A stretch of DNA of 64,000 nt from Shewanella amazonensis SB2B (GTDB lineage Bacteria > Pseudomonadota > Gammaproteobacteria > Enterobacterales > Shewanellaceae): assembly GCF_000015245.1 (NCBI RefSeq), contig NC_008700.1, positions 3,980,501-4,044,500 of the forward strand, read 5' to 3'. The translations under genes and the position numbers were made by a program. Shown here one piece after another: positions 1 through 9,416 of the stretch. Each line of letters begins with the position of its first letter. The first letter of the stretch is position 1. The notes beneath the pieces were generated by a model. It ran no database searches. It was not told the origin of the DNA and saw only the letters and a list, made by a program, of their open reading frames with translations.

Positions 1-1
1 C

Positions 2-247
2 AACCTGTATCAACTGGCAGAACTGGGTTGGGCGGCGTTTATCGATGTAGGACAAGCCTTTGGCGGCCCCGAGGCAGAGCTGAACGAAACCCGGGACCCC
101 ATAGCCTCTATTGGTATTGGGGCCCGAATCTATTCATCCCGCTCAAGCTACGGCAATATCGCCCACATTGACCTGACGGTGCCTTTCGGCAGTGGCGAGC
201 ATGTGGACAGCTGGGAGTGGCGATTCCTGGTAAAAAATCATTTTTAG
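2..247 (+). CDS. C-terminal end of an outer-membrane beta-barrel protein (partial)
   Basis: An open frame enters from the left edge at base 2 and stops with TAG at 245-247, giving the last 81 residues of a protein. It alternates short hydrophobic strands with Gly/Asp turns (AAFIDVGQAFGG, GIGARIYSS, IDLTVPFG) and ends in Phe (LVKNHF), the usual C-terminal signature recognised by the BAM complex. The DVGQAFGG and IDLTVPF blocks resemble the last strands of Omp85/surface-antigen (D15-like) barrels, so an Omp85-family protein is my best guess. The N-terminal part lies outside the window, so the exact family is inferred from this tail only. Confidence 0.6.
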   Translation, partial: NLYQLAELGWAAFIDVGQAFGGPEAELNETRDPIASIGIGARIYSSRSSYGNIAHIDLTVPFGSGEHVDSWEWRFLVKNHF

Positions 248-311
248 GGATGCCGCTGCCACTGATACAGGAAGACAACAACAGCAAAATAATATATTGA
301 TCTAAAAAGCA

Positions 312-337
312 AAAAGGCCGCTCGAAAGCGGCCTTTT
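312..337. terminator. bidirectional rho-independent terminator
   Basis: A perfect 11-bp stem (AAAAGGCCGCT / AGCGGCCTTTT) closes on a 4-base loop, with an A-tract on the left and a T-tract on the right. It can end the outer-membrane barrel gene on the plus strand and RNase P RNA on the minus strand. Confidence 0.85.
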
Positions 338-342
338 CTAAT

Positions 343-699
<357 letters not shown>

Positions 700-706
700 G
701 GCGCGG

Positions 707-735
707 ATTATAGCCTAAGCATCCCAGCTCACCAA
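707..735 (-). promoter_or_regulatory. rnpB sigma-70 promoter
   Basis: On the minus strand a consensus -10 box TATAAT (707-712) stands 17 bases from a weaker -35 box TTGGTG (730-735). A G about 7-8 bases downstream (699) fits as +1 of RNase P RNA. The perfect -10 box suits a strongly transcribed stable RNA. Confidence 0.7.
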
Positions 736-765
736 GGGCTTTCGACCTCCCCCTCGGTTCAGATG

Positions 766-1611
766 TTACAATCCGGCATCCAGACCCGCTTTATAGAGGG
801 CGTTTTTCTTCAAATCATGAATTTGTGCAGCCATGGCGGCGGCCTTTTTCAGTGGCAATTCAGTGGCCAGTAGTGCCAGTGTTTCCATCGCCTTGGCCGG
901 AATGGCTTCTTCAGTTTCCTCGGCCACAAAGCCGTGGCACATCAGCACCATCTCACCTTTTTGCTGATTGTCATCACTCTTTACCTTCTCCAATACCTCG
1001 GCCGCAGTACCACTCAAAAAAGTTTCGAAGGTCTTGGTCAGCTCCCGCGCCATCACCATGGGCCTTTCGCCACCCAGCACAGCCACTATGGCTTCGAGTG
1101 TTTGCAGAATACGGTGGGGGGATTCGTAAAAAATCAGGGTGCGCGGATCTTCCCGCAGCGCAGTCAGCTTATCGTTGCGGCCCTTGTCTTTGGCAGGCAG
1201 GAAGCCCTCAAATGAGAAGCGGTCGGAAGGCAGGCCAGACGCACTGAGCGCAGTAATCGCGGCGCAGGGGCCTGGCAAAGGGATCACGGCAAATCCAGCT
1301 TCACGCACCTGGGACACCAGATGATAGCCGGGGTCAGATATCAGCGGCGTGCCTGCATCACTCACCAGCGCCACGGCGTCACCCTGACTCAGTTTCTCAA
1401 TAATCCACTGGGCACGGGCACGCTCGTTGTGATCGTGCACCGACGTGGTACGGGTGCTGATACCAAAATGGCTGAAGAGTCGACCCGAATGGCGGGTGTC
1501 TTCGCAGGCTATCAAACTCACGGATTGGAGGATTTCAACGGCCCTCGGGCTCATGTCTCCCAGGTTGCCTATGGGGGTCGGAACGATATAAAGCGCTGGG
1601 GGCAGGGACAT
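766..1611 (-). CDS. rsmI: 16S rRNA (cytidine-1402 2'-O)-methyltransferase RsmI
   Basis: RsmI uses S-adenosylmethionine to methylate the 2'-O of C1402 in the ribosomal P site. The 281-residue product matches the family length (about 286 in E. coli). It carries the tetrapyrrole-methylase-fold motifs in order: PTPIGNLGDMSPRA near the N-terminus, CEDTRHSGRL, VSDAGTPLISDPG, PLPGPCAAITALSASG and FYESPHRI. The ATG start gives MSLPPALYIVPTPIGNL, the normal N-terminus. It is transcribed divergently from lpoA, as in enterobacteria, and lies just upstream of rnpB on the same strand. Confidence 0.95.
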   Translation of the reverse strand: MSLPPALYIVPTPIGNLGDMSPRAVEILQSVSLIACEDTRHSGRLFSHFGISTRTTSVHDHNERARAQWIIEKLSQGDAVALVSDAGTPLISDPGYHLVSQVREAGFAVIPLPGPCAAITALSASGLPSDRFSFEGFLPAKDKGRNDKLTALREDPRTLIFYESPHRILQTLEAIVAVLGGERPMVMARELTKTFETFLSGTAAEVLEKVKSDDNQQKGEMVLMCHGFVAEETEEAIPAKAMETLALLATELPLKKAAAMAAQIHDLKKNALYKAGLDAGL

Positions 1612-1699
1612 AATTACCTCTGGAGTATGATGGCCAAGGCTTTAACCCCGGGCCGGAGAAGGTTAAACTGAGCTCAGCATATTACCAGAGTGAAGCCAA

Positions 1700-3529
1700 G
1701 TGTTGAAAAGCCGGAATCAATTGAAATTAGCAGGTGTTGCGTTGTTTCTGTCGTTATTGGCAGGTTGCGCAGGCACTCCAGGGACAGATGTCAGCCAGCC
1801 ACAGGGACCCGTTTCTTTGGTAAAGGCCGAGCTGTCTTCCAGCCAATATCTGGCGCTGGCCGATTCGGCCAAAGATGCCGCCTCCCGCAGCCGCTACCAG
1901 TTACTGGCCGCCCACGCCCTGTTGAATGAATCCAATCCCCAGGGCGCGGCCCAACTGCTCGGCGCCATCAGAGGCAATCTGGCGCAGGACACGGAAATCC
2001 AGGCCGAATTCAAATACCTCACCGCCCGGACACTGGAACAATCCGGTGATACTGCGGCGGCGCTGAAAACCCTGGTTTATCCCAGCCATTGGAAGCTGCC
2101 GGATTGGCAGTGGGTGTCCTATCATCAGCTGCGGGCACAGCTTTTCCGCCTTAAAAAGCAGCCCATGGACGAGGTGCGAGAACTGGCCGAGCTGGGCAAG
2201 TATCTCAATGCCACCGAAGCGGCCGAAGTGAATGATCGCCTGTGGGGCATTCTGGCGCCCATGCATGAAGAGACCATTGAAACCTTTATGCAAGAAGCCA
2301 CATCGCCAATGTACAAGGGTTGGCTGCAGTTGGCCTTTATCGCCAAACACTATGCCGTTGACCCGCAAACTCTGGTACGTTTCCTGGGTGACTGGCAGCG
2401 GGAAAACCCATTCCATCCAGCCGCTAACCGTTTACCGTCAGATTTGGACCGCGCCCTCAACGCCAAGCCTTATCAGGCGCGCCACATCGCCGTGCTCTTG
2501 CCCCTTTCCGGCAGCGCGGCCTCTGCCGGCTACGCCATCAAGCAAGGCATACTGGCGGGTTATCTGGCGGCAGATGACAGCAACACCAAGGTGAGTTTTT
2601 ACGACAGTGGCGCCAATGCCGTTGCGGCTTATCAGCAGGCGCTTGCTGAAGGGGCCGAATTTATTATTGGCCCGCTGCTGCAAAGCAGCATCGAAGCCAT
2701 CGAAGCCTTGCCAAAAGCACAAGGACCCTCGGTGCCTCAGTTGTATCTCAATCAAATTGGCACTTATCAGGCCAATGTCGATAAGTTTTACTTTTCCCTG
2801 TCGCCGTCGGAAGAGGCCAGCGATGCAGCCGAACGCCTGTATCGTGATGGCGTAGAAAAGCCGCTGCTACTCGCCAGCGCCGACGCCACCGGCCGCCGTA
2901 TGGCCGAAGCCTTTAACCAAACCTGGCACAAACAAACCGGGGACGTGGCCGAAGTCCACTATTTCGAGCAAGGTAATGAAATGAAGCTCACGGTTCAGCG
3001 CGCCTTGGGCGTGATGGACAGTGAGGCCCGCATCGCCCGCATGAAAGAGATCCTTGGTCGCAGGCTTGAGGCCGAGTTCCGCTCCCGCGAAGACGTGGAT
3101 GCCATTTATATGATTGCCAGCCCGCAGGAGATACAGCTGCTCAAACCCTTTATCGATGTGAGTTTTTCGGTATTTGCCGATCCTGTCCCTATGTACACCT
3201 CAAGCCGCGCCAGACCCCAGGACAACGCCCGTCAGGTGCCACAGGAATTCAATAATGTCATGGTAAGTGACATTCCCTGGCTGATGCACCTGAGCGGTGA
3301 GTCAAGGGATATCAATGAGTTATGGCCAACCTGGAACAACGGGCAGAAACGCCTGTTTATCATGGGCTGGGATGCACTGGATCTGGTGGGTAAACTGGCG
3401 CAAATGCGCGCCTTCCCGGGTTTCCAGTTCCAGGGACGTGGCGGCGTACTGTCGGTGACCCACGACGGACTCATCAAGCGTCAGCTCTCCTGGGGCAAAA
3501 TCCAGCGCGGTGTATTGAGGCCTCTGTGA
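1700..3529 (+). CDS. lpoA: LpoA, outer-membrane lipoprotein activator of PBP1A
   Basis: LpoA reaches from the outer membrane through the cell wall to stimulate penicillin-binding protein 1A. The 609-residue protein starts at GTG with a lipoprotein signal peptide ending in LLAGC (lipid-modified Cys23). An N-terminal alpha-helical TPR-like half follows (about 35-240). The C-terminal half (about 260-600) is a periplasmic-binding-protein-like fold starting HIAVLLPLSGSAASAGYAIK. Its partner PBP1A is encoded in the same window (mrcA, 19.5 kb). The stop codon overlaps the start of yraN, so the two are translationally coupled. Confidence 0.94.
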   Translation: MLKSRNQLKLAGVALFLSLLAGCAGTPGTDVSQPQGPVSLVKAELSSSQYLALADSAKDAASRSRYQLLAAHALLNESNPQGAAQLLGAIRGNLAQDTEIQAEFKYLTARTLEQSGDTAAALKTLVYPSHWKLPDWQWVSYHQLRAQLFRLKKQPMDEVRELAELGKYLNATEAAEVNDRLWGILAPMHEETIETFMQEATSPMYKGWLQLAFIAKHYAVDPQTLVRFLGDWQRENPFHPAANRLPSDLDRALNAKPYQARHIAVLLPLSGSAASAGYAIKQGILAGYLAADDSNTKVSFYDSGANAVAAYQQALAEGAEFIIGPLLQSSIEAIEALPKAQGPSVPQLYLNQIGTYQANVDKFYFSLSPSEEASDAAERLYRDGVEKPLLLASADATGRRMAEAFNQTWHKQTGDVAEVHYFEQGNEMKLTVQRALGVMDSEARIARMKEILGRRLEAEFRSREDVDAIYMIASPQEIQLLKPFIDVSFSVFADPVPMYTSSRARPQDNARQVPQEFNNVMVSDIPWLMHLSGESRDINELWPTWNNGQKRLFIMGWDALDLVGKLAQMRAFPGFQFQGRGGVLSVTHDGLIKRQLSWGKIQRGVLRPL

Positions 3530-3852
3530 ACCCGGGCCAGCTCGCTGAAGACAGAGCAATGAAGCACCTGTGCGCCCATGGGCTGAGGCTCGAGGCGCGC
3601 AATGTGCGTTACCCCTTTGGCGAGATTGATTTAGTAATGCGGGAAGGGCGCGTGTACGTGTTTGTGGAAGTCAAATTCCGTACCCCAAAAGGTTTTGGTG
3701 ATGCGGTGCAGGCGTTATCTGCCGCACAGCAGCAAAGACTCAGGCGTGCGGCCACCCATTACCTTCAGTGCCATCGTATCGATGCCCCCTGCAGGTTCGA
3801 TATGGTGGCCATTACAGGGGATAAATTGGAATGGATTAAAGATGCATTTTGA
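3526..3852 (+). CDS. yraN: UPF0102 family protein YraN
   Basis: This is a 108-residue member of the UPF0102 family, small proteins with a restriction-endonuclease-like fold whose cellular role is not established. The family hallmarks GEIDLVMREG and VFVEVKFR are present; they contain the Glu/Asp and Glu-x-Lys residues expected of a nuclease active site. The GTG start overlaps the end of lpoA by 4 bases. The order lpoA-yraN-diaA-dolP matches the enterobacterial yraM-yraN-yraO-yraP order, which supports the assignment. Confidence 0.9.
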   Translation: MNPGQLAEDRAMKHLCAHGLRLEARNVRYPFGEIDLVMREGRVYVFVEVKFRTPKGFGDAVQALSAAQQQRLRRAATHYLQCHRIDAPCRFDMVAITGDKLEWIKDAF

Positions 3853-3958
3853 TACCAAGCCACCCGCCACATCCGTGCACAACAATTTCACCCCCTGCCC
3901 TCTACTCGCGCGCCGCTTTGTGGCATGATAGCGGCAGTTTATTTTGTAAGGATCCACC

Positions 3959-4552
3959 ATGTTAGAACGTATCAAAGACAGCTTTACCGAGTCGATTCAG
4001 ACCAAGATCGATGCCGCAGAAGCTCTGCCGGATTCTATCGCCAAGGCGGCTGAGATGATGGTGGCCTGCCTGTTGGGTGGTAATAAGATCCTCGCCTGCG
4101 GTAACGGCGGCAGCGCCGGTGATGCCCAGCACTTTTCCGCCGAGCTGCTGAACCGTTACGAAGTAGAGCGCCCACCACTGCCTGCCATCGCGCTGACCAC
4201 AGATTCATCGACGCTCACTGCCATCGCCAACGACTACAGCTACGATGAGGTGTTTTCCAAGCAGATCCTTGCTCTGGGCCAACCCGGCGACATACTGCTG
4301 GCCATCTCCACCAGCGGCAACTCATCCAACGTGATTAAAGCCATGGAAGCCGCCCTGAGCCGCGACATGACCATCGTGGCCCTGACCGGGAAAGACGGTG
4401 GCGCCATGGCTGGACTCCTGGGTGCCAGCGACGTGGAAATTAGGGTACCGTCCAATGTGACAGCCCGCATCCAGGAAGTGCATCTTTTGGTGATCCACTG
4501 CCTGTGCGACAACATCGACCGCACCCTGTTCCCTCAGGACGAAAACGCATGA
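3959..4552 (+). CDS. diaA: DnaA initiator-associating protein DiaA (SIS-domain)
   Basis: DiaA forms a tetramer that binds several DnaA molecules and promotes ordered assembly at the replication origin. The 197-residue product is one SIS (sugar isomerase) domain with the typical [16 protein letters not shown] phosphosugar-loop motif, followed by [11 protein letters not shown] and VALTGKDGG. Length and N-terminus ([21 protein letters not shown]) match E. coli DiaA (196 aa). The related sedoheptulose-7-phosphate isomerase GmhA shares the fold, but position between yraN and dolP favours DiaA. A ribosome site (AAGGATCC) precedes the ATG. Confidence 0.9.
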
Positions 4553-5115
4553 TACGACTGCTGCTGACCGCACTTGCCTGTATCACACTGACCGGCTGCG
4601 CCGGTGCCGTGATGGTAGGCGCCGTCGGTGGCGCCGTGATGGCCAATGACGAGCGCTCTATTGCGACCCAATTGGACGACACCAACGCCGACTTTGTGAT
4701 TTCAAGCGCCTTGATGAAAGATGAGGAGCTGAAGGCCAAAACCAATATCACTGCCGTGGTCATGAATGGCAACGTGCTGATGATTGGTCAGGCGCCCAAT
4801 TCCACCCTAAGGGATAAAGCGGTGAAAGTGGTCCAGGACCTCAAGCTAGGGGGCAAAATCCACAACCAAATCCGCATCGGCAATCCCACCTCATTCACCA
4901 CCCGCAGCAACGACACCTGGATAACCACCAAGGTGAAGGGGCGGATGCTGAATGAGAAGACCCTGGATATCACCCGGGTCAAGGTGGTCACCGAGAACGG
5001 TGAAGTCTTTCTGCTGGGACTGATTCCACGCTCTCAGGCTGAATTGGCGGTAGAAGTGGCCCGTAACACAGCCGGTGTGCGTAAAGTCATTAAGGTTTTC
5101 GAGCTCATCGAATAA
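4549..5115 (+). CDS. dolP: Outer-membrane lipoprotein DolP (YraP), dual BON domain
   Basis: DolP is an outer-membrane lipoprotein with two BON domains that binds anionic phospholipid and supports envelope integrity and BAM function. The chosen ATG overlaps the diaA stop (ATGA). It opens a lipoprotein signal peptide ending LTGC (Cys17); a longer upstream frame would bury this signal and was not used. Two BON repeats follow, with [15 protein letters not shown] (about 65-80) and [15 protein letters not shown] (about 143-158) as their core strands. The 188-residue length agrees with E. coli YraP (191). Confidence 0.9.
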
Positions 5116-5977
5116 CCTCAACGTCACTGATAGCCTGCCACAGGTGGGCTATCAGTGGTGAAATCAGCGATGGCAGCACCACCAATGCGGCTCCCCACCA
5201 CACATGCTCCCCCGGCCACTCATCGAACCACCACCATCCCAGCGCCACGATAAACAAGAGGCCGCTGTACTCGCCAATGGCAATATCTGCCGCCCTCGCC
5301 CTGCGATAGGCCAGCACACAAAACCAATGATACGCCATTAAGAACAGGTTGCTCGCCAATGCCACGCCGAGTAATGCCCAGCTGAATCCGGCAAAGTTAT
5401 TGAAAGCGGCAAAGATAAGCGCAATCGGCAAGCCCAGCAGGTTATAAAGCAATATGGTTACAACAGGGCTTTCGGTGGCGGGCAGCTTTCGAAGCAGCAG
5501 CTGACACACAGAGAAAGTGACGGCAGCGCCAAGCACCATCAGTCCTGACCAGCCAATTTGGGTGGGCGCCAGGATCAGCAAGATCCCACCAAATCCCAGG
5601 ATGGCGCACAGCCACTGGCCTGCACTCACACGCTCACCCAGCAACCACCATCCAAGCAACATGATGATAAGAGGGGCGGAATAGAACAGCGAACTGACGG
5701 TCGCCAGTGGCAAGGCCATCAGCCCCAGAATTAAAAAAAGCGCGCCAACAACACCAACACTGGCGCGCCAAAGGTGGATTGGTAAATGTTGCGTTTGAGG
5801 ACGGCCCGCCAGCCACCACAGTGGCAACAGCATCAGGCCGGAGGTTAGTTGTCTGAGAAGCAAGAAGCTGCCGGCGTTGGCATCTTCGGGCAGCCACTTC
5901 ACAGACACATCGTACAGGGCGCTGAACACATTACCCACCAGCAACAACAACAACCCGGCCAGTACAGCTCTTTGCAC
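5105..5977 (-). CDS. EamA-family (drug/metabolite transporter) inner-membrane protein
   Basis: This 290-residue protein has about ten hydrophobic segments arranged as two five-helix halves, the plan of the DMT/EamA superfamily (RhaT/YdcZ-like permeases). The first half opens MQRAVLAGLLLLLVGNVFSA and the second has GYSGLLFIVALGW-like features (EYSGLLFIVALGWWWF). The substrate cannot be read from sequence; relatives export amino acids, purines or toxic metabolites. It converges on dolP with an 11-base overlap at the 3' ends. It diverges from a LysR-type regulator 125 bases away, so it is the likely target of that regulator. Confidence 0.85.
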   Translation of the reverse strand: MQRAVLAGLLLLLVGNVFSALYDVSVKWLPEDANAGSFLLLRQLTSGLMLLPLWWLAGRPQTQHLPIHLWRASVGVVGALFLILGLMALPLATVSSLFYSAPLIIMLLGWWLLGERVSAGQWLCAILGFGGILLILAPTQIGWSGLMVLGAAVTFSVCQLLLRKLPATESPVVTILLYNLLGLPIALIFAAFNNFAGFSWALLGVALASNLFLMAYHWFCVLAYRRARAADIAIGEYSGLLFIVALGWWWFDEWPGEHVWWGAALVVLPSLISPLIAHLWQAISDVEVIR

Positions 5978-6057
5978 CTTTAATCACCTCAGCTCATGAA
6001 ACTGAGCGCATGATATAGCCCACAACTAACTAAGAAAAATGATGTTTTTTTATCAAT

Positions 6058-6074
6058 CATGAATTAGATTCATG
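6058..6074. promoter_or_regulatory. candidate LysR-type operator palindrome
   Basis: A perfect inverted repeat with 7-base arms and a 3-base centre (CATGAAT-TAG-ATTCATG) sits in the 125-base region between the EamA transporter and its divergent LysR-type regulator. LysR regulators normally bind dyads of this size in the shared promoter region, so this is a plausible binding site. No binding data are available. Confidence 0.5.
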
Positions 6075-6102
6075 CTCAACCATCTCTATTCAGGCTTTTC
6101 GG

Positions 6103-6993
6103 ATGCGTAAACTCCCTCCGCTTCGTGCACTGCAGGTTTTTGAAGCTGCGGCCCGTCATCTGCACTTTTCCCGGGCCGCTGAAGAGTTGTGCCTGACCCA
6201 AAGCGCCGTTTCACATCAGGTCAGGGGATTGGAGCAACATTTGGGGCAAACCCTGTTTGCACGACGGGGCCGCGAACTGGCGCTGACCCCCAAGGGAGAA
6301 CAGCTTTTTCTGGCGGTGCAGTCGGCGCTGGATGGTCTGGATAGCCTTTGTCGCCAGTTGAATGAGGCTGAAAGCCGTGAACTTCGGCTGGCGGTGTACA
6401 GCTCCTTCGCCGTGAAGTGGTTGATACCGAGACTGGGCGACTTTCGCCGTCAGCATCCGGGGATCAAAATTCACCTCGAGATGGTCAGCGGCGACCCGCC
6501 GTTGTCGGATCAGGTGGCGGATATGTTTATCTGCGGTGAGCAGCATCAACGTGGGTTTTGGCAGACACTGCTGAGGCCTGAGCGGCTTATTCCCGTGTGC
6601 AGTCCGGCATTGGCCAATGCCCTTGGCGAAGCCCTGGTCATGCCGCTGCGACTTGACAGCCTGCCGCTGCTTTCAGTTGACGAAGCAGACATAGGACCAG
6701 ACTGGGCACGCTGGGCAAAGTCACAGGCGCAAACTCTGACCCAGGCGCAGTTGCAGAGCTACAGCCATGTACTGCTGGCGATAGAAGCGGCCATTGCCGG
6801 TCAGGGCATAGCTCTGGCATCGGATTTCATTGTGGAAGGCGACATCGCCGCGGGAAAGCTGATGGCGCTACCCTGGCCGGCACTGGAAACCGGGTTTGGT
6901 TTTCACTTCTGTTGCCGGGAGCGGCGTTTGAAAGAGCCTGCAATGGCCGCCTTTGCCGAATGGATCCAGCAACAAGCCGCGATGGCCGGATAG
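6103..6993 (+). CDS. LysR-family transcriptional regulator, GcvA-like
   Basis: This is a 296-residue LysR-type regulator. Residues 1-65 form the winged helix-turn-helix (FSRAAEELCLTQSAVSHQVR as recognition region), very like GcvA-type regulators (PPLRALQVFEAAARHLHFSRAA). Residues 90-290 form the effector-binding domain. The ligand is unknown. It is divergent from the EamA transporter, the classical arrangement in which a LysR regulator controls a neighbouring permease and represses itself. It should not be named gcvA, since no glycine-cleavage genes are nearby. Confidence 0.9.
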   Translation: MRKLPPLRALQVFEAAARHLHFSRAAEELCLTQSAVSHQVRGLEQHLGQTLFARRGRELALTPKGEQLFLAVQSALDGLDSLCRQLNEAESRELRLAVYSSFAVKWLIPRLGDFRRQHPGIKIHLEMVSGDPPLSDQVADMFICGEQHQRGFWQTLLRPERLIPVCSPALANALGEALVMPLRLDSLPLLSVDEADIGPDWARWAKSQAQTLTQAQLQSYSHVLLAIEAAIAGQGIALASDFIVEGDIAAGKLMALPWPALETGFGFHFCCRERRLKEPAMAAFAEWIQQQAAMAG

Positions 6994-7001
6994 CAGACAT
7001 A

Positions 7002-7030
7002 AAAAAATCAGCCTCGTGGGCTGATTTTTT
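7002..7030. terminator. bidirectional rho-independent terminator
   Basis: A 12-bp stem (AAAAAATCAGCC / GGCTGATTTTTT) with a 5-base loop lies between the LysR gene and trpS, which converge here. A- and T-tracts on both sides let it serve both transcripts. Confidence 0.88.
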
Positions 7031-7047
7031 AGCGAAATCGACTGGCG

Positions 7048-8046
7048 TTATACCAAGAGGCCGATTTTTTCGTATACCTGTTTCAGGGTTACTTCGGCAC
7101 GCGCCTGGGCCTTCTCGGCGCCGTCACGCATAACTGTATCCAGGTAAGCCCTGTCTTCACGGAATTGACGATATCGCTCCTGCAGCGGCTCCAGCATGCC
7201 AACAACGGCTTCGCCACAGGCTACCTTAAGATGGCCGTACATCTTGCCTTCGAAATCGGCTTCCAGCGAAGCGATGCTCTGCCCTGTCACACCAGACATC
7301 AGGCTAAGCAGGTTGGACACGCCGGGTTTGTTGTCTACATCGAAACGTACCACAGGCGGCTCATCACTGTCGGTCATGGCCTTCTTGAGCTTTTTCAATA
7401 CCGCCTTGGGATCTTCCAACAGACCAATCACGTTATTGCGATTGTCATCTGACTTGGACATCTTCTTGGTCGGGTCCTGCAGTGACATCACCTTGGCACC
7501 CACGGGTGGGATGAAAGGCTCTGGCACGGTAAAGGTGTCGCCATAGGCGTTGTTGAAACGAATCGCGATATCGCGGGTCAGCTCAAGGTGCTGTTTCTGA
7601 TCCTGACCAACGGGAATTTGATTGGCCTGATAGATAAGAATGTCTGCTGCCATCAGTACAGGGTAGCCAAACAGGCCAACGTTGATATTGTTGGCATGCT
7701 TTTGTGACTTGTCTTTAAACTGAGTCATGCGCGACAGCTCACCCATCTGGGTGTAGCAGTTGAGCACCCAGCCAAGCTGAGTATGCTGTGGCACCTGAGA
7801 CTGGATAAACACAGTGCTCTTTTTCGGGTCAACACCACAGGCCAAGTAGAGCGCCAGAGTGTCAAGGCAAGCCTCACGCAGGGCCTTGGGATCCTGGCGC
7901 ACGGTAATGGCATGCAAATCCACCACACAATAAAGACAATCATGACTGTCCTGCATCGCCACCCACTGACGCAGTGCACCCATGTAGTTGCCTATGGTCA
8001 ACTCGCCTGATGGCTGCGCGCCGCTGAGAACGATGGGTTTAGTCAT
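7048..8046 (-). CDS. trpS: Tryptophan--tRNA ligase
   Basis: TrpS charges tRNA(Trp) with tryptophan in the cytoplasm. The 332-residue class I synthetase starts with SGAQPSGELTIGNYMGAL, in which TIGN is the HIGH signature variant of this enzyme. The KMSKS loop is present exactly (PTKKMSKSDDNRN, near residue 195). Length equals that of E. coli TrpS (334). It is the last gene of the rpe-gph-trpS run, 12 bases after gph, as in enterobacteria. Confidence 0.97.
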   Translation of the reverse strand: MTKPIVLSGAQPSGELTIGNYMGALRQWVAMQDSHDCLYCVVDLHAITVRQDPKALREACLDTLALYLACGVDPKKSTVFIQSQVPQHTQLGWVLNCYTQMGELSRMTQFKDKSQKHANNINVGLFGYPVLMAADILIYQANQIPVGQDQKQHLELTRDIAIRFNNAYGDTFTVPEPFIPPVGAKVMSLQDPTKKMSKSDDNRNNVIGLLEDPKAVLKKLKKAMTDSDEPPVVRFDVDNKPGVSNLLSLMSGVTGQSIASLEADFEGKMYGHLKVACGEAVVGMLEPLQERYRQFREDRAYLDTVMRDGAEKAQARAEVTLKQVYEKIGLLV

Positions 8047-8058
8047 GTACTTACTCCG

Positions 8059-8742
8059 TTAGTGTGTCGCCGTCAGGCGAGTCAAGATATCTGCAAAGGT
8101 GTTACATACGGCGTCTGGGCCAGAAAGCCCAATATCTTCACCGTAGTTGTAGCCGTAGGTCAAGCCAAAGGATGCAATTCCAGCCGCTTTGGCGGCCAGT
8201 ATATCGTTGCGGCTGTCGCCCACCATCAGGAGTTCGTCACGGCCGAGCTGCCAGCTGTCCAAAATGTGAGTCAACGGCAGGGGATCAGGTTTCATTCGTT
8301 CCAGCGAATCACCACCGAGCACCAGCTCAAAATGGTCATCGATGCCAAACGCCCTGAGCAATGGCAGGGTGAATCTGTGGGGTTTATTGGTAACGATAGC
8401 CATGCGGATCCCCATGGCAGCAAGCTCGTTGAGTGTCTCGATAACCCCATCATACAAACGGCTGTGACACTCCAAATGGCGTTCATAATGGCGCATAAAG
8501 AGCGGCATGGCATCGTCGAGCATAGAGCCGGTCACATCGCGCCCGAGTGCATGGGTCAGGGCACGAGCCATCAAGACCCTGGCTCCATTCCCCACCCATG
8601 TCCGCACTTCGGCTTCGGTGCACTGGGGCAAATTCAGCTCGCGAAGAGTGTCATTGGTGGCCGCGGCGAGATCCGGCACACTGTCAACCAAGGTGCCATC
8701 CAAATCAAAAGCAATGGCACGGATACGATTCATCAGTGTCAT
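8059..8742 (-). CDS. gph: Phosphoglycolate phosphatase
   Basis: Gph dephosphorylates 2-phosphoglycolate, for example that released during repair of 3'-phosphoglycolate DNA ends. The 227-residue HAD-superfamily enzyme shows motif I as DLDGTLVDS (nucleophile and acid/base Asp), motif II as IVTNKPH and motif IV as MVGDSRNDILAAKAAG. The annotated ATG shares one base with the rpe stop (TGATG). A second ATG three codons in (MNRIRAIAFDLDG) is an equally good start. Position between rpe and trpS is conserved. Confidence 0.95.
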   Translation of the reverse strand: MTLMNRIRAIAFDLDGTLVDSVPDLAAATNDTLRELNLPQCTEAEVRTWVGNGARVLMARALTHALGRDVTGSMLDDAMPLFMRHYERHLECHSRLYDGVIETLNELAAMGIRMAIVTNKPHRFTLPLLRAFGIDDHFELVLGGDSLERMKPDPLPLTHILDSWQLGRDELLMVGDSRNDILAAKAAGIASFGLTYGYNYGEDIGLSGPDAVCNTFADILTRLTATH

Positions 8743-9416
8743 CAGCCAGCTACCTTGGCCAGCTCCGCACGCATGCGGTCAACAACGGCCTTGTAATCCG
8801 GTTTGCCAAATATGGCACTGCCTGCCACAAACATGTCGGCACCGGCTGCCGCGATTTCAGCAATGTTATCTTCTTTCACACCGCCATCCACTTCGAGGCG
8901 AATATCGTAGCCACTGGCATCGATACGCCCACGAACCTGCTTAAGCTTGTCGAGAGTCGCAGGGATAAAAGACTGGCCCCCAAAGCCCGGGTTGACCGAC
9001 ATCAGCAGTATCACATCCAGCTTATCCATCACATAATCAAGGTAGTGCAGCGGCGTGGCTGGATTAAATACCAGTCCAGCCTTACATCCGTGGTCACGAA
9101 TAAGCTGCAGGGTGCGATCAACATGCTCCGAGGCCTCCGGATGGAAGGTAATAATAGAGGCTCCCGCCTTGGCGAAATCGGGAATAATGCGGTCCACCGG
9201 CTTAACCATCAAATGCACGTCGATGTCGGCGGTAATACCATAGTCACGCAGCGCTTTACACACCATGGGGCCAATGGTCAGATTAGGCACATAGTGGTTG
9301 TCCATCACGTCGAAGTGAACCACATCGGCACCGGCATCCAATACAGCTTTAACGTCATCCCCCAAACGGGCGAAATCGGCAGACAGAATAGAAGGAGCAA
9401 TCAGGTAAGGGCGCAT
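8742..9416 (-). CDS. rpe: Ribulose-phosphate 3-epimerase
   Basis: Rpe interconverts ribulose-5-phosphate and xylulose-5-phosphate in the pentose phosphate pathway. The TIM-barrel motifs are complete: MRPYLIAPSILSADFARLGD, VVHFDVMDNHYVPN (metal-binding His/Asp), VHLMVKPVDR, SVNPGFGGQSF and EVDGGVKEDNI. I start it at the ATG that aligns with E. coli Rpe (MKQYLIAPSIL). An upstream in-frame ATG at 9434 would add six residues (MPETLN) and has no better ribosome site. It heads the rpe-gph-trpS operon. Unlike in enterobacteria, it is cut off from dam by two opposite-strand genes. Confidence 0.95.
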   Translation of the reverse strand: MRPYLIAPSILSADFARLGDDVKAVLDAGADVVHFDVMDNHYVPNLTIGPMVCKALRDYGITADIDVHLMVKPVDRIIPDFAKAGASIITFHPEASEHVDRTLQLIRDHGCKAGLVFNPATPLHYLDYVMDKLDVILLMSVNPGFGGQSFIPATLDKLKQVRGRIDASGYDIRLEVDGGVKEDNIAEIAAAGADMFVAGSAIFGKPDYKAVVDRMRAELAKVAG

